NCBI RefSeq assembly: GCF_008923205.2 | Contig: NZ_WBMS02000007.1 | Coordinates: 1-64,000, forward strand | Reading direction: 5' to 3' | Length of the DNA: 64,000 nucleotides | Origin: Actinomadura physcomitrii | GTDB taxonomy: Bacteria > Actinomycetota > Actinomycetes > Streptosporangiales > Streptosporangiaceae | Shown: positions 23,524-31,402 of the stretch, piece after piece | Layout of the letters: each line of letters starts with the position of its first letter | How positions within the stretch are numbered: position 1 is the stretch's first letter | Notes under the pieces: generated by a model | Database searches by the model: none | Told to the model about the DNA's origin: nothing | What the model saw: the letters and a program-made list of their open reading frames with translations, nothing else | Translations under genes and position numbers: made by a program

Positions 23524-25050
23524 TCAGGCCGTCTGCCGGCCGGCCGCCGTGAGACCGGCGACCACATCCCGCTTGACGATCTTTCCGGTGGGGGTTCGGG
23601 GCAGCTCGGTCCAGAGTGCGATCCGGTCCGGAGTGCGAGACCCGCGCAGCCTCTCGCGCGCGTATGCGCGCAGAGTCTCACTGTCCAGATCGGCGCCCGG
23701 GAGCGGCACGACGACCGCCTCGACGCGCTGGCCCCACTCCTCGTCCGGGACGCCGACCACGGCGGCGTCCGCGACCCCTGGATGGCGCAGCAGAACGTCC
23801 TCGATCTCGGCCGGTGCGATGTTCTCCGCACCGCGGATGATCGTGTCGTCGATCCTGCCCTCCACGAAAAGGTAGCCGTCCTCGTCCAGCCGGCCCCAGT
23901 CGCGGGTGTCGAAGAACCCGCGCTCGTCGACGGCGGGCCCGGATCCGGCGTACTCCCCCGACACCTGCTCGCCGCGCACGTAGATCCGTCCGGCCTCACC
24001 CGCCGGAACGGGCCGGCCCGCCTCGTCCCGGATCTCCACCTCGACCGACGGGACGGGCCGTCCGGCCGACGCGAGCCTCGCCCGGACCAGCGGGTCGTCC
24101 GACGTGATCGCGGCCCGGTGGTCCTCGGGCCCCAGGATCGCGATCGTGGAACTGGTCTCCGTCAACCCGTAGGCGTTGACGAAATCGATGTGCGGCCACT
24201 CCTTCAGGGCCCGCTCGATCACGCGCGGGGTCATCTTCGCCCCGCCGTAGGCGAGCGCGCGAAGGCTGGGAACGGAGCGGTCCACGCCGTCGGCGTCCAC
24301 GATGCGGGCGAGCATGGTGGGAACCACCATCGCGTTGGTCACCGACTCGGCGCGCACCAGGTCGAGCCAGCCCTCGGGGCTGAAGTTCCGGAGGGTCAGG
24401 AACCGGCGTCCCGCGTACAGGTTGGTGAGCACGTTGGACACGGCCGCGATGTGGTACGGCGGAACGCTCATCAGCGATGCCTCATCATCGCCGGCCGCGG
24501 CGAACTCGACCGTTCCGAGCACGTACGACACCAGATTGCGATGGTGCAGCAGGACGCCCTTGGGGGCGGACGTGGTCCCGCTCGTGTAGATGATGACGGC
24601 GGGCGCATTGGGCGCATCGGGCGCGTCATCGGCGTCGTCCTGGTCGCCGATGCCCTTCTCAGCGGCCTGGGCGGCCTCGAGGATGAAGTCCTCCGGCGTC
24701 CGGACGGAGAGTCCCGCGCGGGTCAGCGCCTCGCTCTGCGCCTCGTCGGCGATGCCGTACGCGTTCGGGTGGTTGGCGAGCAGGGTCGCCAGCTGCTCGG
24801 CGCCGAGCCGGTAGTTCACCGGGACGAGCGGAACGCCCGCTCGCGCCGCGGTGAACATCGCCAGCGGGAACGCGGGGCCGTTCACCGCGAGGTAGACGAC
24901 GGCCTCGGCACCGGCGGCGCGCACCTGCGCGGCGGCCGCCGCCGAGAGCTCTCGCAGCCGCGCGGCGGTGAGTCCGTCCTTCCGCGAGCCGATCACCGTC
25001 CGATCGCCGAATCCGTCCGCCGCCATGTCCAGCAGCATCGTCACGTTCAT
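23524..25050 (-). CDS. Acyl-CoA ligase (class I adenylate-forming)
   Basis: 508 residues from ATG 25050, preceded by GGAG; a GTG four codons upstream is less well placed. Motifs: IIYTSGTTSAPKG (ATP loop), NAYGLTETSSTIA (A5), DTRDWGRLDEDGYL, EGRIDDTIIRGAENIAP (hinge) and LPRTPTGKIVKRD with the catalytic Lys. It forms an acyl-CoA from a free acid with ATP. The gene upstream in the same direction encodes a 102-residue conserved protein. The long N-terminal VNYRLGAEQL region is usual for fatty or aryl acid ligases; chain length is not predictable. Confidence 0.9.
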   Translation of the reverse strand: MNVTMLLDMAADGFGDRTVIGSRKDGLTAARLRELSAAAAAQVRAAGAEAVVYLAVNGPAFPLAMFTAARAGVPLVPVNYRLGAEQLATLLANHPNAYGIADEAQSEALTRAGLSVRTPEDFILEAAQAAEKGIGDQDDADDAPDAPNAPAVIIYTSGTTSAPKGVLLHHRNLVSYVLGTVEFAAAGDDEASLMSVPPYHIAAVSNVLTNLYAGRRFLTLRNFSPEGWLDLVRAESVTNAMVVPTMLARIVDADGVDRSVPSLRALAYGGAKMTPRVIERALKEWPHIDFVNAYGLTETSSTIAILGPEDHRAAITSDDPLVRARLASAGRPVPSVEVEIRDEAGRPVPAGEAGRIYVRGEQVSGEYAGSGPAVDERGFFDTRDWGRLDEDGYLFVEGRIDDTIIRGAENIAPAEIEDVLLRHPGVADAAVVGVPDEEWGQRVEAVVVPLPGADLDSETLRAYARERLRGSRTPDRIALWTELPRTPTGKIVKRDVVAGLTAAGRQTA

Positions 25051-25125
25051 CGCATGCTCCACTCGCCGATCGGGGACTGGTCCGCCGACGCGTTCCCGGC
25101 CCCGAGTTCGGAATCGGTTACGGGC

Positions 25126-25434
25126 TCAGTCGGAGGCGGGCAGCGGCTTGGCGCCCTGGAGCACCAGCGGCGTCCCGTTGGCGGCCACCGTCCCCTCACC
25201 GGGCTTGGTGCAGAGCAGCTCGATGCCGAGTGCCTCCGCGGCGTAGCGCTTGCCGAGCTGGGTCCCCTCGCGCGCATCGTCGGCGGGGACACCGGACGGG
25301 GCGGGCGCCTGCTTGGCATCGACCATCTCAACGCCGCCGCAGGTCAGGGCCACTTCTTCGGCGGGGGCCCGGACGACGATCAACCTCGTCCCATCCACGG
25401 TGCTGGCGATCTGCTGACCTGGGCGAAGCTTCAT
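25126..25434 (-). CDS. Conserved small actinobacterial protein next to ligase
   Basis: 102 residues from ATG 25434, which follows GGAGGAAACCCC; a start 15 codons upstream lacks this spacing. It has two Cys in LTCGGVEM and ELLCTKPGEGTV and the motif LGKRYAAEALG. The sequence KLRPGQQIAS then RLIVVRAPAEE suggests a small beta-rich domain. I recall similar small proteins beside acyl-CoA ligases in mycobacteria and relatives, but no function is established. It lies 75 bases upstream of the ligase and probably shares its promoter. Confidence 0.75.
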   Translation of the reverse strand: MKLRPGQQIASTVDGTRLIVVRAPAEEVALTCGGVEMVDAKQAPAPSGVPADDAREGTQLGKRYAAEALGIELLCTKPGEGTVAANGTPLVLQGAKPLPASD

Positions 25435-25517
25435 GGGGTTTCCTCCACAGACGTACGTGCCCCCGCCCCGCCCTGACACGTCCGGGCAGGGCGGGGCGAG
25501 TACGGGGGTGGGCTCTC

Positions 25518-25561
25518 ACTATAGGGCGACGACTTCGGAAAGTGGAGAGATGAGTATCTTC
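25518..25561. promoter_or_regulatory. Divergent promoter region with GATGAGTATC motif
   Basis: Between the leftward small-protein/ligase unit and the rightward thiolase unit, a minus-strand TATAGT (25523-25518) is a likely -10. GATGAGTATCTTC (25549-25561) matches the reverse complement of 16019-16031 at 12 of 13 positions. A site here could control both directions. A TATAAC at 25620-25625 may be the -10 of the rightward unit. Confidence 0.5.
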
Positions 25562-25685
25562 TTTTTACCGACCTCGACTCCCTTCGACCCCTGACTCTCG
25601 GGGTGTTGGCGATGAACGGTATAACGAATAGAGGCAACCGCCCCGTGCAGAGCACCGGCCGGTACACGGCACAGTGGAGGCATAT

Positions 25686-26879
25686 GTGAGCCGCAACGCA
25701 ACGCAGGTCGCGATCGTCGGAGTCGGCGCGACGCCGTACTACCCGCGCGGGCAGTCCGTTCCGCAGACGATCACGGAGCTGGCCGGCAAGGCGATCCTCG
25801 CGGCCTGCGAGGACGCGGGTCTCTCGGTCAAGGACATCGACGGGTTCGCCTACTACTCGGGCGCCGGCGCGGGATACGGCTCCCAGATGGACACGGCGGA
25901 GTTCATGGAGACCCTCGGCATCCCCGAGGTCACCTTCAGCGCCGCGCTGACGTCGGGCGGCGGCGGCTCGGCCGGCTCGATCGGCCTCGCCCGCGCGGCG
26001 ATCCTCGCCGGGGACGCCACCGTCGTCGTCACGGTGATGGCCCTGCAGCAGGCCAGGCAGCGGCTCGGCAGCGTCTTCGCGGCCGCGGCGCCGAGCCCCA
26101 TCAACTCGTTCCTTCAGCCGTCAGGGCTCTCCGGCCCCGGTCACCTGATGTCGGTGCTCACCCGCCGCCACATGCACGACTACGGGACGCGCCGCGAGGC
26201 GTTCGCCGAGATCGCCATGTCGCAGCGGCAGAACGCGAGCAACCGGGAGACGGCCCTCAAGCGCGAGCCGATGACCCTGGACGACTACTTCAACGCCCGG
26301 ATGATCGCCGAGCCGCTGTGCCTGTTCGACTTCTGCCTGGAGACCGACGGCGCCGTCGCGGTGATCACCACGAGCCTGGACAAGGCGCGCGACCTCCGGC
26401 AGAAGCCCGTCCCGGTCATCGCCGCGGCCCACGGCGGCCACCGCGACTGGGGTCGAGCCTTCGCCTGGATGGGCATGCCCGGCGAGGCGTTCGCCTCATC
26501 CGGACACGCCCCGGTCGCCAAGCACCTGTACCAGCGCGCCGGGGTCGCGCCCACCGACATCGACGTCGCACTGCTCTACGACCACTTCTCACCGATGGTC
26601 CTCATGCAGCTCGAGGACTACGGCTTCTGCAAGAAGGGCGAGGGCGGCGAGTTCGTCGAGAGCGGCGCGATCCGCTACAAGGGCGGTTCGATACCGGTGA
26701 ACACCCACGGCGGGCAGCTGTCGGAGGCCTACATCATCGGCATGACCCACATTCGCGAGGCCGTCGAGCAGATGCGCGGCACCGCCGTCAACCAGGTGGC
26801 CGGCGCGGAGCTGGCGCTGGTCTCCGGCGGCCCCGCGGCGCTGCCGGTCAGCGGGCTCATCCTCGGCCGGGACGCGTGA
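25686..26879 (+). CDS. Ltp/SCPx-type thiolase-like protein (retro-aldolase or thiolase)
   Basis: 397 residues from GTG 25686, five bases after GGAGG. It has the thiolase fold of the lipid-transfer-protein group: VAIVGVGATPYYPRGQS at the N-terminus, DIDVALLYDHFSPMVLMQLE in the middle, and GSIPVNTHGGQLSEAYI near the C-terminus. The usual nucleophile Cys region reads TSGGGGSAGSIGLA with no Cys, as in Ltp2-type aldolases that cleave a beta-hydroxyacyl-CoA. Such proteins pair with a DUF35 partner, which is encoded immediately downstream. It is therefore likely to be a C-C-cleaving subunit rather than a biosynthetic thiolase. Confidence 0.85.
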   Translation: MSRNATQVAIVGVGATPYYPRGQSVPQTITELAGKAILAACEDAGLSVKDIDGFAYYSGAGAGYGSQMDTAEFMETLGIPEVTFSAALTSGGGGSAGSIGLARAAILAGDATVVVTVMALQQARQRLGSVFAAAAPSPINSFLQPSGLSGPGHLMSVLTRRHMHDYGTRREAFAEIAMSQRQNASNRETALKREPMTLDDYFNARMIAEPLCLFDFCLETDGAVAVITTSLDKARDLRQKPVPVIAAAHGGHRDWGRAFAWMGMPGEAFASSGHAPVAKHLYQRAGVAPTDIDVALLYDHFSPMVLMQLEDYGFCKKGEGGEFVESGAIRYKGGSIPVNTHGGQLSEAYIIGMTHIREAVEQMRGTAVNQVAGAELALVSGGPAALPVSGLILGRDA

Positions 26880-26896
26880 ACAGCATGGGAGCGAAC

Positions 26897-27322
26897 ATGA
26901 AGGCACAGGCCCTTCCGGCCGACCGCGTGCGGATCACTACCGACACCTCGACCGAGCCGTTCTGGCAGGCGGCCAAGCAGGAACGGCTGGTCGCGCCCAA
27001 GTGCGCCGCCTGCGGAACGTTCCGGCTTCCGCCGACGCCGTTCTGCCCGGAATGCCAGTCGACCGAGGTGGACTGGACGGAGCTGTCCGGCCGCGCGACC
27101 GTCTTCAGCTTCTCCGTCGTCCACGGCTTCCCCGGCCTGCCGGACATCACCCTGGTCCCGGTCATCCTCGATCTGCCGGACGCTCCGGGTGCCCGACTGG
27201 TCAGCAACGTCATCGACGTGGAGCCGGAGAAGGTCGAGATCGGCATGGAGCTCGAAGTCCTGTTCTCGCCGATCTCCGACGGCTGGCTGCTGCCGCTGTT
27301 CCGCCCCGTGGCGCGCGGATGA
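26897..27322 (+). CDS. DUF35 Zn-ribbon/OB-fold partner protein
   Basis: 141 residues from ATG 26897, preceded by GGGAGCG; GTG 26876 and ATG 26885 are alternative starts. The rubredoxin-like part has four Cys, PKCAACGTF and FCPECQS, for zinc, followed by the OB-fold core (DWTELSGRATVFSFSVV, GARLVSNVIDVEPEKV). DUF35 proteins form complexes with Ltp2-like aldolases or thiolases and place the acyl-CoA. The gene follows the Ltp-type gene directly and overlaps the thioesterase start (ATGA). Confidence 0.87.
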   Translation: MKAQALPADRVRITTDTSTEPFWQAAKQERLVAPKCAACGTFRLPPTPFCPECQSTEVDWTELSGRATVFSFSVVHGFPGLPDITLVPVILDLPDAPGARLVSNVIDVEPEKVEIGMELEVLFSPISDGWLLPLFRPVARG

Positions 27323-27933
27323 GCCGCTACGGCACCGCAGGCTGGGGAGCCGGGAATGGGGACGACTCCGCTCCCGGTGGCCCCGAGTTCGCCGGCATGA
27401 TCGAGTCGCTGCGCCTGCTCCACGACCGGATCACCGGTGCGGCTCCGCCACCGGAGCTGCTCAAGGAGATGACCCGGGCTTTCGAGGACCTGGCAGTGGA
27501 GCTGGGGCGCTACGCCGTCCCCGAGCGGGAGCAGATCACCGGGCACCGCATCGACCTGCCCGGACGGGGGCAAGCGCTCGTTCCCGTGTTCACGGTCGAC
27601 GAGTCCGACGACGAGCATGTCCAGGGCAGTGTCCGGTTCGGCCGCTACTACCTCGGTGGCAACGGCGCCGCCCACGGCGGGGCGATCCCGTTGGTGTTCG
27701 ACGAGATGCTCGGAAGGCTGGCCAACGCAGGCGGACGTCCCATCTCCCGCACCGCCTACCTTCGCGTCGACTACCGCAGCATCACCCCCCTGGATCGCGA
27801 TCTGCACGCCGAGGCGTGGTTCGACCGCGAGGAGGGCCGCAAGCGCTTCCTCAGGGGTGTCATTCTCGACGGCGAGACCCTCTGCGCCGAAGCGGAGGGC
27901 CTGTTCGTGGCACTCAAGCCCGGACAGCCCTGA
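27319..27933 (+). CDS. PaaI-like hotdog-fold thioesterase
   Basis: 204 residues. The hotdog core is recognisable from VQGSVRFGRYYLGGNGAAHGGAIPLVFDE: the HGG loop plus an acidic residue on the central helix, as in PaaI/4HBT thioesterases. TAYLRVDYRSITPLD and LRGVILDGETLCAEAEGLFV complete the fold. About 100 N-terminal residues (MIESLRLLHDRITGAAPP) precede it, an arrangement known in actinobacterial PaaI proteins. It would hydrolyse an acyl-CoA to free acid and CoA, perhaps to release CoA from dead-end esters. It is the last gene of the Ltp-DUF35 unit, closed by a terminator. Confidence 0.82.
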   Translation: MSRYGTAGWGAGNGDDSAPGGPEFAGMIESLRLLHDRITGAAPPPELLKEMTRAFEDLAVELGRYAVPEREQITGHRIDLPGRGQALVPVFTVDESDDEHVQGSVRFGRYYLGGNGAAHGGAIPLVFDEMLGRLANAGGRPISRTAYLRVDYRSITPLDRDLHAEAWFDREEGRKRFLRGVILDGETLCAEAEGLFVALKPGQP

Positions 27934-27946
27934 CAGACGACGCAAG

Positions 27947-27980
27947 AGAGCGGCCGACGTGCCTTCACGTCGGCCGCTCT
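27947..27980. terminator. Strong terminator hairpin
   Basis: A 15-base stem (27947-27961 with 27966-27980; AGAGCGGCCGACGTG and its complement) closes a four-base CCTT loop. It lies between the convergent thioesterase and LLM genes and can terminate both. Confidence 0.85.
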
Positions 27981-28003
27981 TCGTGTGCTGGAGGCAGATG
28001 GGT

Positions 28004-28930
28004 CTAGAAGGCGGAAAGAACCTCGCCGTACCTGGCCAGCGCCTCGGCCGTCGCGCTGACGCTGTCACCCGGGGGTTGGATGACGAACCAGGTGACCCCG
28101 GCCTCCACCAGGCGGCCCAGGTGCTCGCGGTGCTCCTCCGCTGAGCCGCCGGTTCGGAGCCAGCCGCTCTGCGGAGTCTGGACCTGAACGTCCAGGCGAG
28201 CGTCCTTGCCTTGTATGTCGGCGGCCATGTCGCGGACGGACGAGATGGCCTGGGCCAGTTCCTTCACGCTGCTCAGCGCTCGGGTGCGCGTAGTGCGGGA
28301 CAGGGTCTCGTCGATGAGCAGGGGGCTCCACCCCTGGTGTTCCGCTGCACGCCGGCGGGCTCGCGCGCTGTTCCCACCGATCCAGATCGGCGGGCCGTCC
28401 GGCTTCTGGACGGGCCGGGGGAGCGGGGCGATCGCATCGGCTTCGAAGGCACCGCCCTGGAACGTGTAGGGAGTCTGCGTCCAGGCGCCCCGTAGCACCT
28501 CCAGGGCCTCATCGAACAGGTCGTTGCGGTTCTCGAACGGAACGCCGAGCGCCTTGAACTCCGACTTCATGTAGCCGGCACCTGCAACGAGCGTCATCCG
28601 CCCGCCCGACAGCACGTCCACGGTCGCGACGCTCTTCGCCGTCAGGAACGGATTTCGATAGGGCAGGACGAGAAGGTAGGAGTGGAGCCGCAGCCGCTCG
28701 GTCACCGCGGCGCAGAAGGAAAGCGCCGCGGTGACGTCCAGCGCCTCGTGGCCGCCCGCGTCCAGCCACCGTTTGGACGGGGCCGGGTGCTCGGTGAAGG
28801 CGATGGCGTCCAGCCCTGCGTCTTCAGCGGCCGTGGCGATCCGGCGCATGCCTTCGGGTGCGAGCAGGCTCGGATCGTAGCCTCGGACACTGACCGGGTA
28901 GTCGACGGTGACACGAATCCTTCGGGTCAT
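28004..28930 (-). CDS. LLM class (F420- or flavin-dependent) oxidoreductase
   Basis: 308 residues with the bacterial-luciferase-like TIM barrel: IAFTEHPAPSKRWL, LRLHSYLLVLPYRNPF, TVDVLSGGRMTLVAGAGYM, and IWIGGNSARARRRAAE for cofactor phosphate binding. The family uses F420 or FMN; in actinobacteria F420 is frequent. It may oxidise or reduce a carbonyl, alcohol or activated alkene intermediate. Its start overlaps the stop of the preceding double-hotdog gene by four bases. Reaction and cofactor cannot be fixed from sequence alone. Confidence 0.85.
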   Translation of the reverse strand: MTRRIRVTVDYPVSVRGYDPSLLAPEGMRRIATAAEDAGLDAIAFTEHPAPSKRWLDAGGHEALDVTAALSFCAAVTERLRLHSYLLVLPYRNPFLTAKSVATVDVLSGGRMTLVAGAGYMKSEFKALGVPFENRNDLFDEALEVLRGAWTQTPYTFQGGAFEADAIAPLPRPVQKPDGPPIWIGGNSARARRRAAEHQGWSPLLIDETLSRTTRTRALSSVKELAQAISSVRDMAADIQGKDARLDVQVQTPQSGWLRTGGSAEEHREHLGRLVEAGVTWFVIQPPGDSVSATAEALARYGEVLSAF

Positions 28931-30210
28931 TCGGTGTCTTCCTGGTCACCGACGCCGTAGCGGACGAGTTCGTGCCGGACCATTCCGTCCAGATCCGTGG
29001 CCGGGGGTGCGGGCAACTCGACCCTGGGGGCGCTCCGGGACGGCAGGAGGACGACCGCGGTGCCGGGAGTGGTGGTCTCGCCGCGCTGGTTCTCGCACCA
29101 GACCTCGAGGTGCACCTCGTTCCGGCCGTCCTGCCGGACCTTGTCAACGACCTTTCCGCGCACCCATGTCACGTCACCGATGTAGTTGAACTTCCGGTGC
29201 TCGCAACGCAGCTTCCACAGCCAGGCGTCGTCGCCCATCCAGTCGGTGATGATGTGGCAGAGCCACGTCTCGCGCATGCCTCCGTAGTCGTAGGAACTCG
29301 GGAGGCCGAGTTCCTGGGCGCGCTTCGGTTCCCAGTGCAGCCGCTGCACGGTGTCGGGGATGTTGAGGTCGTTCGGCGGGTAGAGACCGGGCGCCTTCCG
29401 GCGGATGCGGTGGGCCAGGCGGAACGACCCGGGCGGGGTGAGCTGCATGCCCCAGCCGAGATGCCAGACCACGACGTCGGTGGTGGTCAGCGGGCCTTTG
29501 ACCCGCGGCTGCAGTTCATCACCGATTCGGACGTCCTCGAAGTGGCGCGGCTCGGCCCCCCGGCGGGTCTCGGCCGCGTAGGCGGCGTCGATCTCGGCCA
29601 GTTGTTCAGGTGTGTAGGGCTCCTGGACGAGCTTCTCCTTGGCCACCTTCTTGGAGGTGTGCCGCTCGGCGTTGATCCAGGTGCCGCGTCTGACCGCATG
29701 CAGATCGCCGGCACCATTGGTGTAGATGTAGTCGTGGGTGATGTGGACGGTCCGCTTGCCGAACCTGCTCGGCTTCGGCTGGACGCCCACCTGCGCCTGC
29801 AGGACCCTGCAGCGATCGCCCTGCTCCAGGGGACGCCACCACTCGAACTCCATGACCGCCTGGTAAGAGCCGAGCCCGGCGAAAGGATCACCCTTCAGCA
29901 GCGCCTTGGTCTCTGGAGACGGCTTGGGGGCCGCGTCCTCACCCATCGTGTACAGGAAGGTGGGCGGTGCGATCAGCTTGCCCCACCGGGAGGACGCCGC
30001 GTACCCGGGGTCGCAGTACAGAGGGTTGTCGTCACCGTATCCGAACGCGAAATGCCGGACGCCGTCCCACGTCACCTCGTAGTTGTGAGGCGGGTTGTGC
30101 TGCGGCTGCGGAACGCCGAGGCGCTTTCGTGACTGCTCGATGGCCTCATCGGTCAGTATCCCGAACTGCTGCCGAGTTGGCGCCTTCTGGAAAGATTCCT
30201 TGGTTCTCAT
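28927..30210 (-). CDS. Double-hotdog MaoC/FAS1-like dehydratase
   Basis: 427 residues with two hotdog units. The first holds HFAFGYGDDNPLYCDPGYA and GKLIAPPTFLYTM, the second begins near VRIGDELQPRVKGPLTTTD and contains WHLGWGMQLTPPG and KFNYIGDVTWVRGKV. MaoC hydratases normally carry Asp and His in a D-x-N-P-x-H motif; here the His position is Tyr (DDNPLY). It would hydrate an enoyl-CoA, or the reverse, on a bulky substrate if another residue replaces His. It is a paralogue of the gene at 33346-34629 and is co-translated with the LLM gene. Confidence 0.85.
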   Translation of the reverse strand: MRTKESFQKAPTRQQFGILTDEAIEQSRKRLGVPQPQHNPPHNYEVTWDGVRHFAFGYGDDNPLYCDPGYAASSRWGKLIAPPTFLYTMGEDAAPKPSPETKALLKGDPFAGLGSYQAVMEFEWWRPLEQGDRCRVLQAQVGVQPKPSRFGKRTVHITHDYIYTNGAGDLHAVRRGTWINAERHTSKKVAKEKLVQEPYTPEQLAEIDAAYAAETRRGAEPRHFEDVRIGDELQPRVKGPLTTTDVVVWHLGWGMQLTPPGSFRLAHRIRRKAPGLYPPNDLNIPDTVQRLHWEPKRAQELGLPSSYDYGGMRETWLCHIITDWMGDDAWLWKLRCEHRKFNYIGDVTWVRGKVVDKVRQDGRNEVHLEVWCENQRGETTTPGTAVVLLPSRSAPRVELPAPPATDLDGMVRHELVRYGVGDQEDTE

Positions 30211-30217
30211 AGCTAAA

Positions 30218-30228
30218 GAGTATCCTCA
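30218..30228. promoter_or_regulatory. GAGTATCCTCA motif before double-hotdog gene
   Basis: GAGTATCCTCA is the exact reverse complement of TGAGGATACTC at 16018-16028. It sits in the 31-base gap between an ACAD stop codon and the hotdog start at 30210, so the hotdog-LLM pair may have its own regulated promoter. Confidence 0.45.
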
Positions 30229-30241
30229 TTACAGGTCGAGG

Positions 30242-31402
30242 TCATGAGCGAGGCGGCATTGCCGGGTCGCGGGGCAGGCCGAGCACCTGCTCGGCGATGG
30301 TGTTGCGCTGGATCTCGGCGGTACCCGCCCCGATGGTGGAGGCGCGGGTGGCCAGCCATCCGCCCGTCCACCGGCCGCGCTGCACCGTGTCAGGGTCATC
30401 GCGTCCGAGCAGCCCGAACGGGCCGAGCAGCTCGACTGCGAACTCGTGCAGTTCCTGCTCGAACACGCTGTTGTAGAGGCGGGACACCGAGGATGTGGGG
30501 CCGGGTTCGCCGGTGGCGACGATCGAGGCGATCGTCCGGGCCGCGTGCGCGTTCATCACCCGGACGCGCACATCGAAGTCGGCGAGCCTGCGGCGGATGC
30601 CGGTGTCCGCGACGGCGCCGCGCTCGCGGGCCAGCGCGATCAGTTCGTCCACGATCCGGCGGTAGAACGCGGCCTGGTTCAGCGCTCCCGCCGAACGCTC
30701 GTGGCCGAGGGTCGTCCGGGCGATGCGCCAGCCCTCGTTCTCCTCCCCCACGCGCTGCGACACGGGCACCCTGACCTCGTCGAAGAAGATCTCGCAGAAG
30801 TGCTCGCCGCCGGTGATGTCGCGGATCGGACGGACGGTCACGCCAGGAGCGTGCGCGTCGATCAGCAGGTAGCTGATGCCCTTCTGCCGCGCCTCCTGGG
30901 TGCCGGTCCGGACGAGCACGAACAGCATGTCGGCCTTCTCGGCGTTGGTGTTCCACACCTTCTGGCCGTTCACCACGTAGTGGTCGCCCTCGCGGCGGGC
31001 GGTCGTGCGCAGACCGGGCAGATCGGAGCCGGCCTCGGGCTCCGAGAAACCCTGCGCCCACACGATGTCGGCGCGCAGCGTCGCGCGCAGATACTTCTCC
31101 TTCTGCTCGGGCGTTCCGTACTTGATGATCGTCGGTCCGACCATCTCCCAGCCGGTCCCTGGCATCGCCGGCAGCCGGTACCTGGCCATCTCCTCGTGGT
31201 AGATGACCTGCTGCTCGAACGGCAGGCCCATGCCTCCCGCGTCACGAGGCCAGGCAGGCCCGGCGAAGCCGTGGTCGTACTTGGTCGCCGCCCACGCCTT
31301 GGCGAAGGCCAGTCGTTCGGCCGCGCCCTTCGGCGCCCTGCCCGGCGCGTGCTCCTTCAGGAACGCGCGCAATGACTCGCGGAACTCGGTGTCGTCAGAC
31401 AT
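30242..31402 (-). CDS. Acyl-CoA dehydrogenase (heteromeric pair, subunit A)
   Basis: 386 residues. Motifs: GFSEPEAGSDLPGLRTTA (FAD/substrate), GQKVWNTNAEKADM, ITGGEHFCEIFFDEVRVP, ARTTLGHERSAG and STIGAGTAEIQRNTIAEQVLG at the C-terminus (adenine-binding region). The order and the GAGTAEIQRNTIAE end resemble the FadE subunits that form alpha2-beta2 heterotetramers in actinobacterial steroid-type oxidation. It overlaps the adjacent ACAD gene by eight bases, and that neighbour has a complementary FTWEHD-type end, so the two probably make one enzyme. The pair at 55102-57437 is built the same way. Confidence 0.88.
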   Translation of the reverse strand: MSDDTEFRESLRAFLKEHAPGRAPKGAAERLAFAKAWAATKYDHGFAGPAWPRDAGGMGLPFEQQVIYHEEMARYRLPAMPGTGWEMVGPTIIKYGTPEQKEKYLRATLRADIVWAQGFSEPEAGSDLPGLRTTARREGDHYVVNGQKVWNTNAEKADMLFVLVRTGTQEARQKGISYLLIDAHAPGVTVRPIRDITGGEHFCEIFFDEVRVPVSQRVGEENEGWRIARTTLGHERSAGALNQAAFYRRIVDELIALARERGAVADTGIRRRLADFDVRVRVMNAHAARTIASIVATGEPGPTSSVSRLYNSVFEQELHEFAVELLGPFGLLGRDDPDTVQRGRWTGGWLATRASTIGAGTAEIQRNTIAEQVLGLPRDPAMPPRS

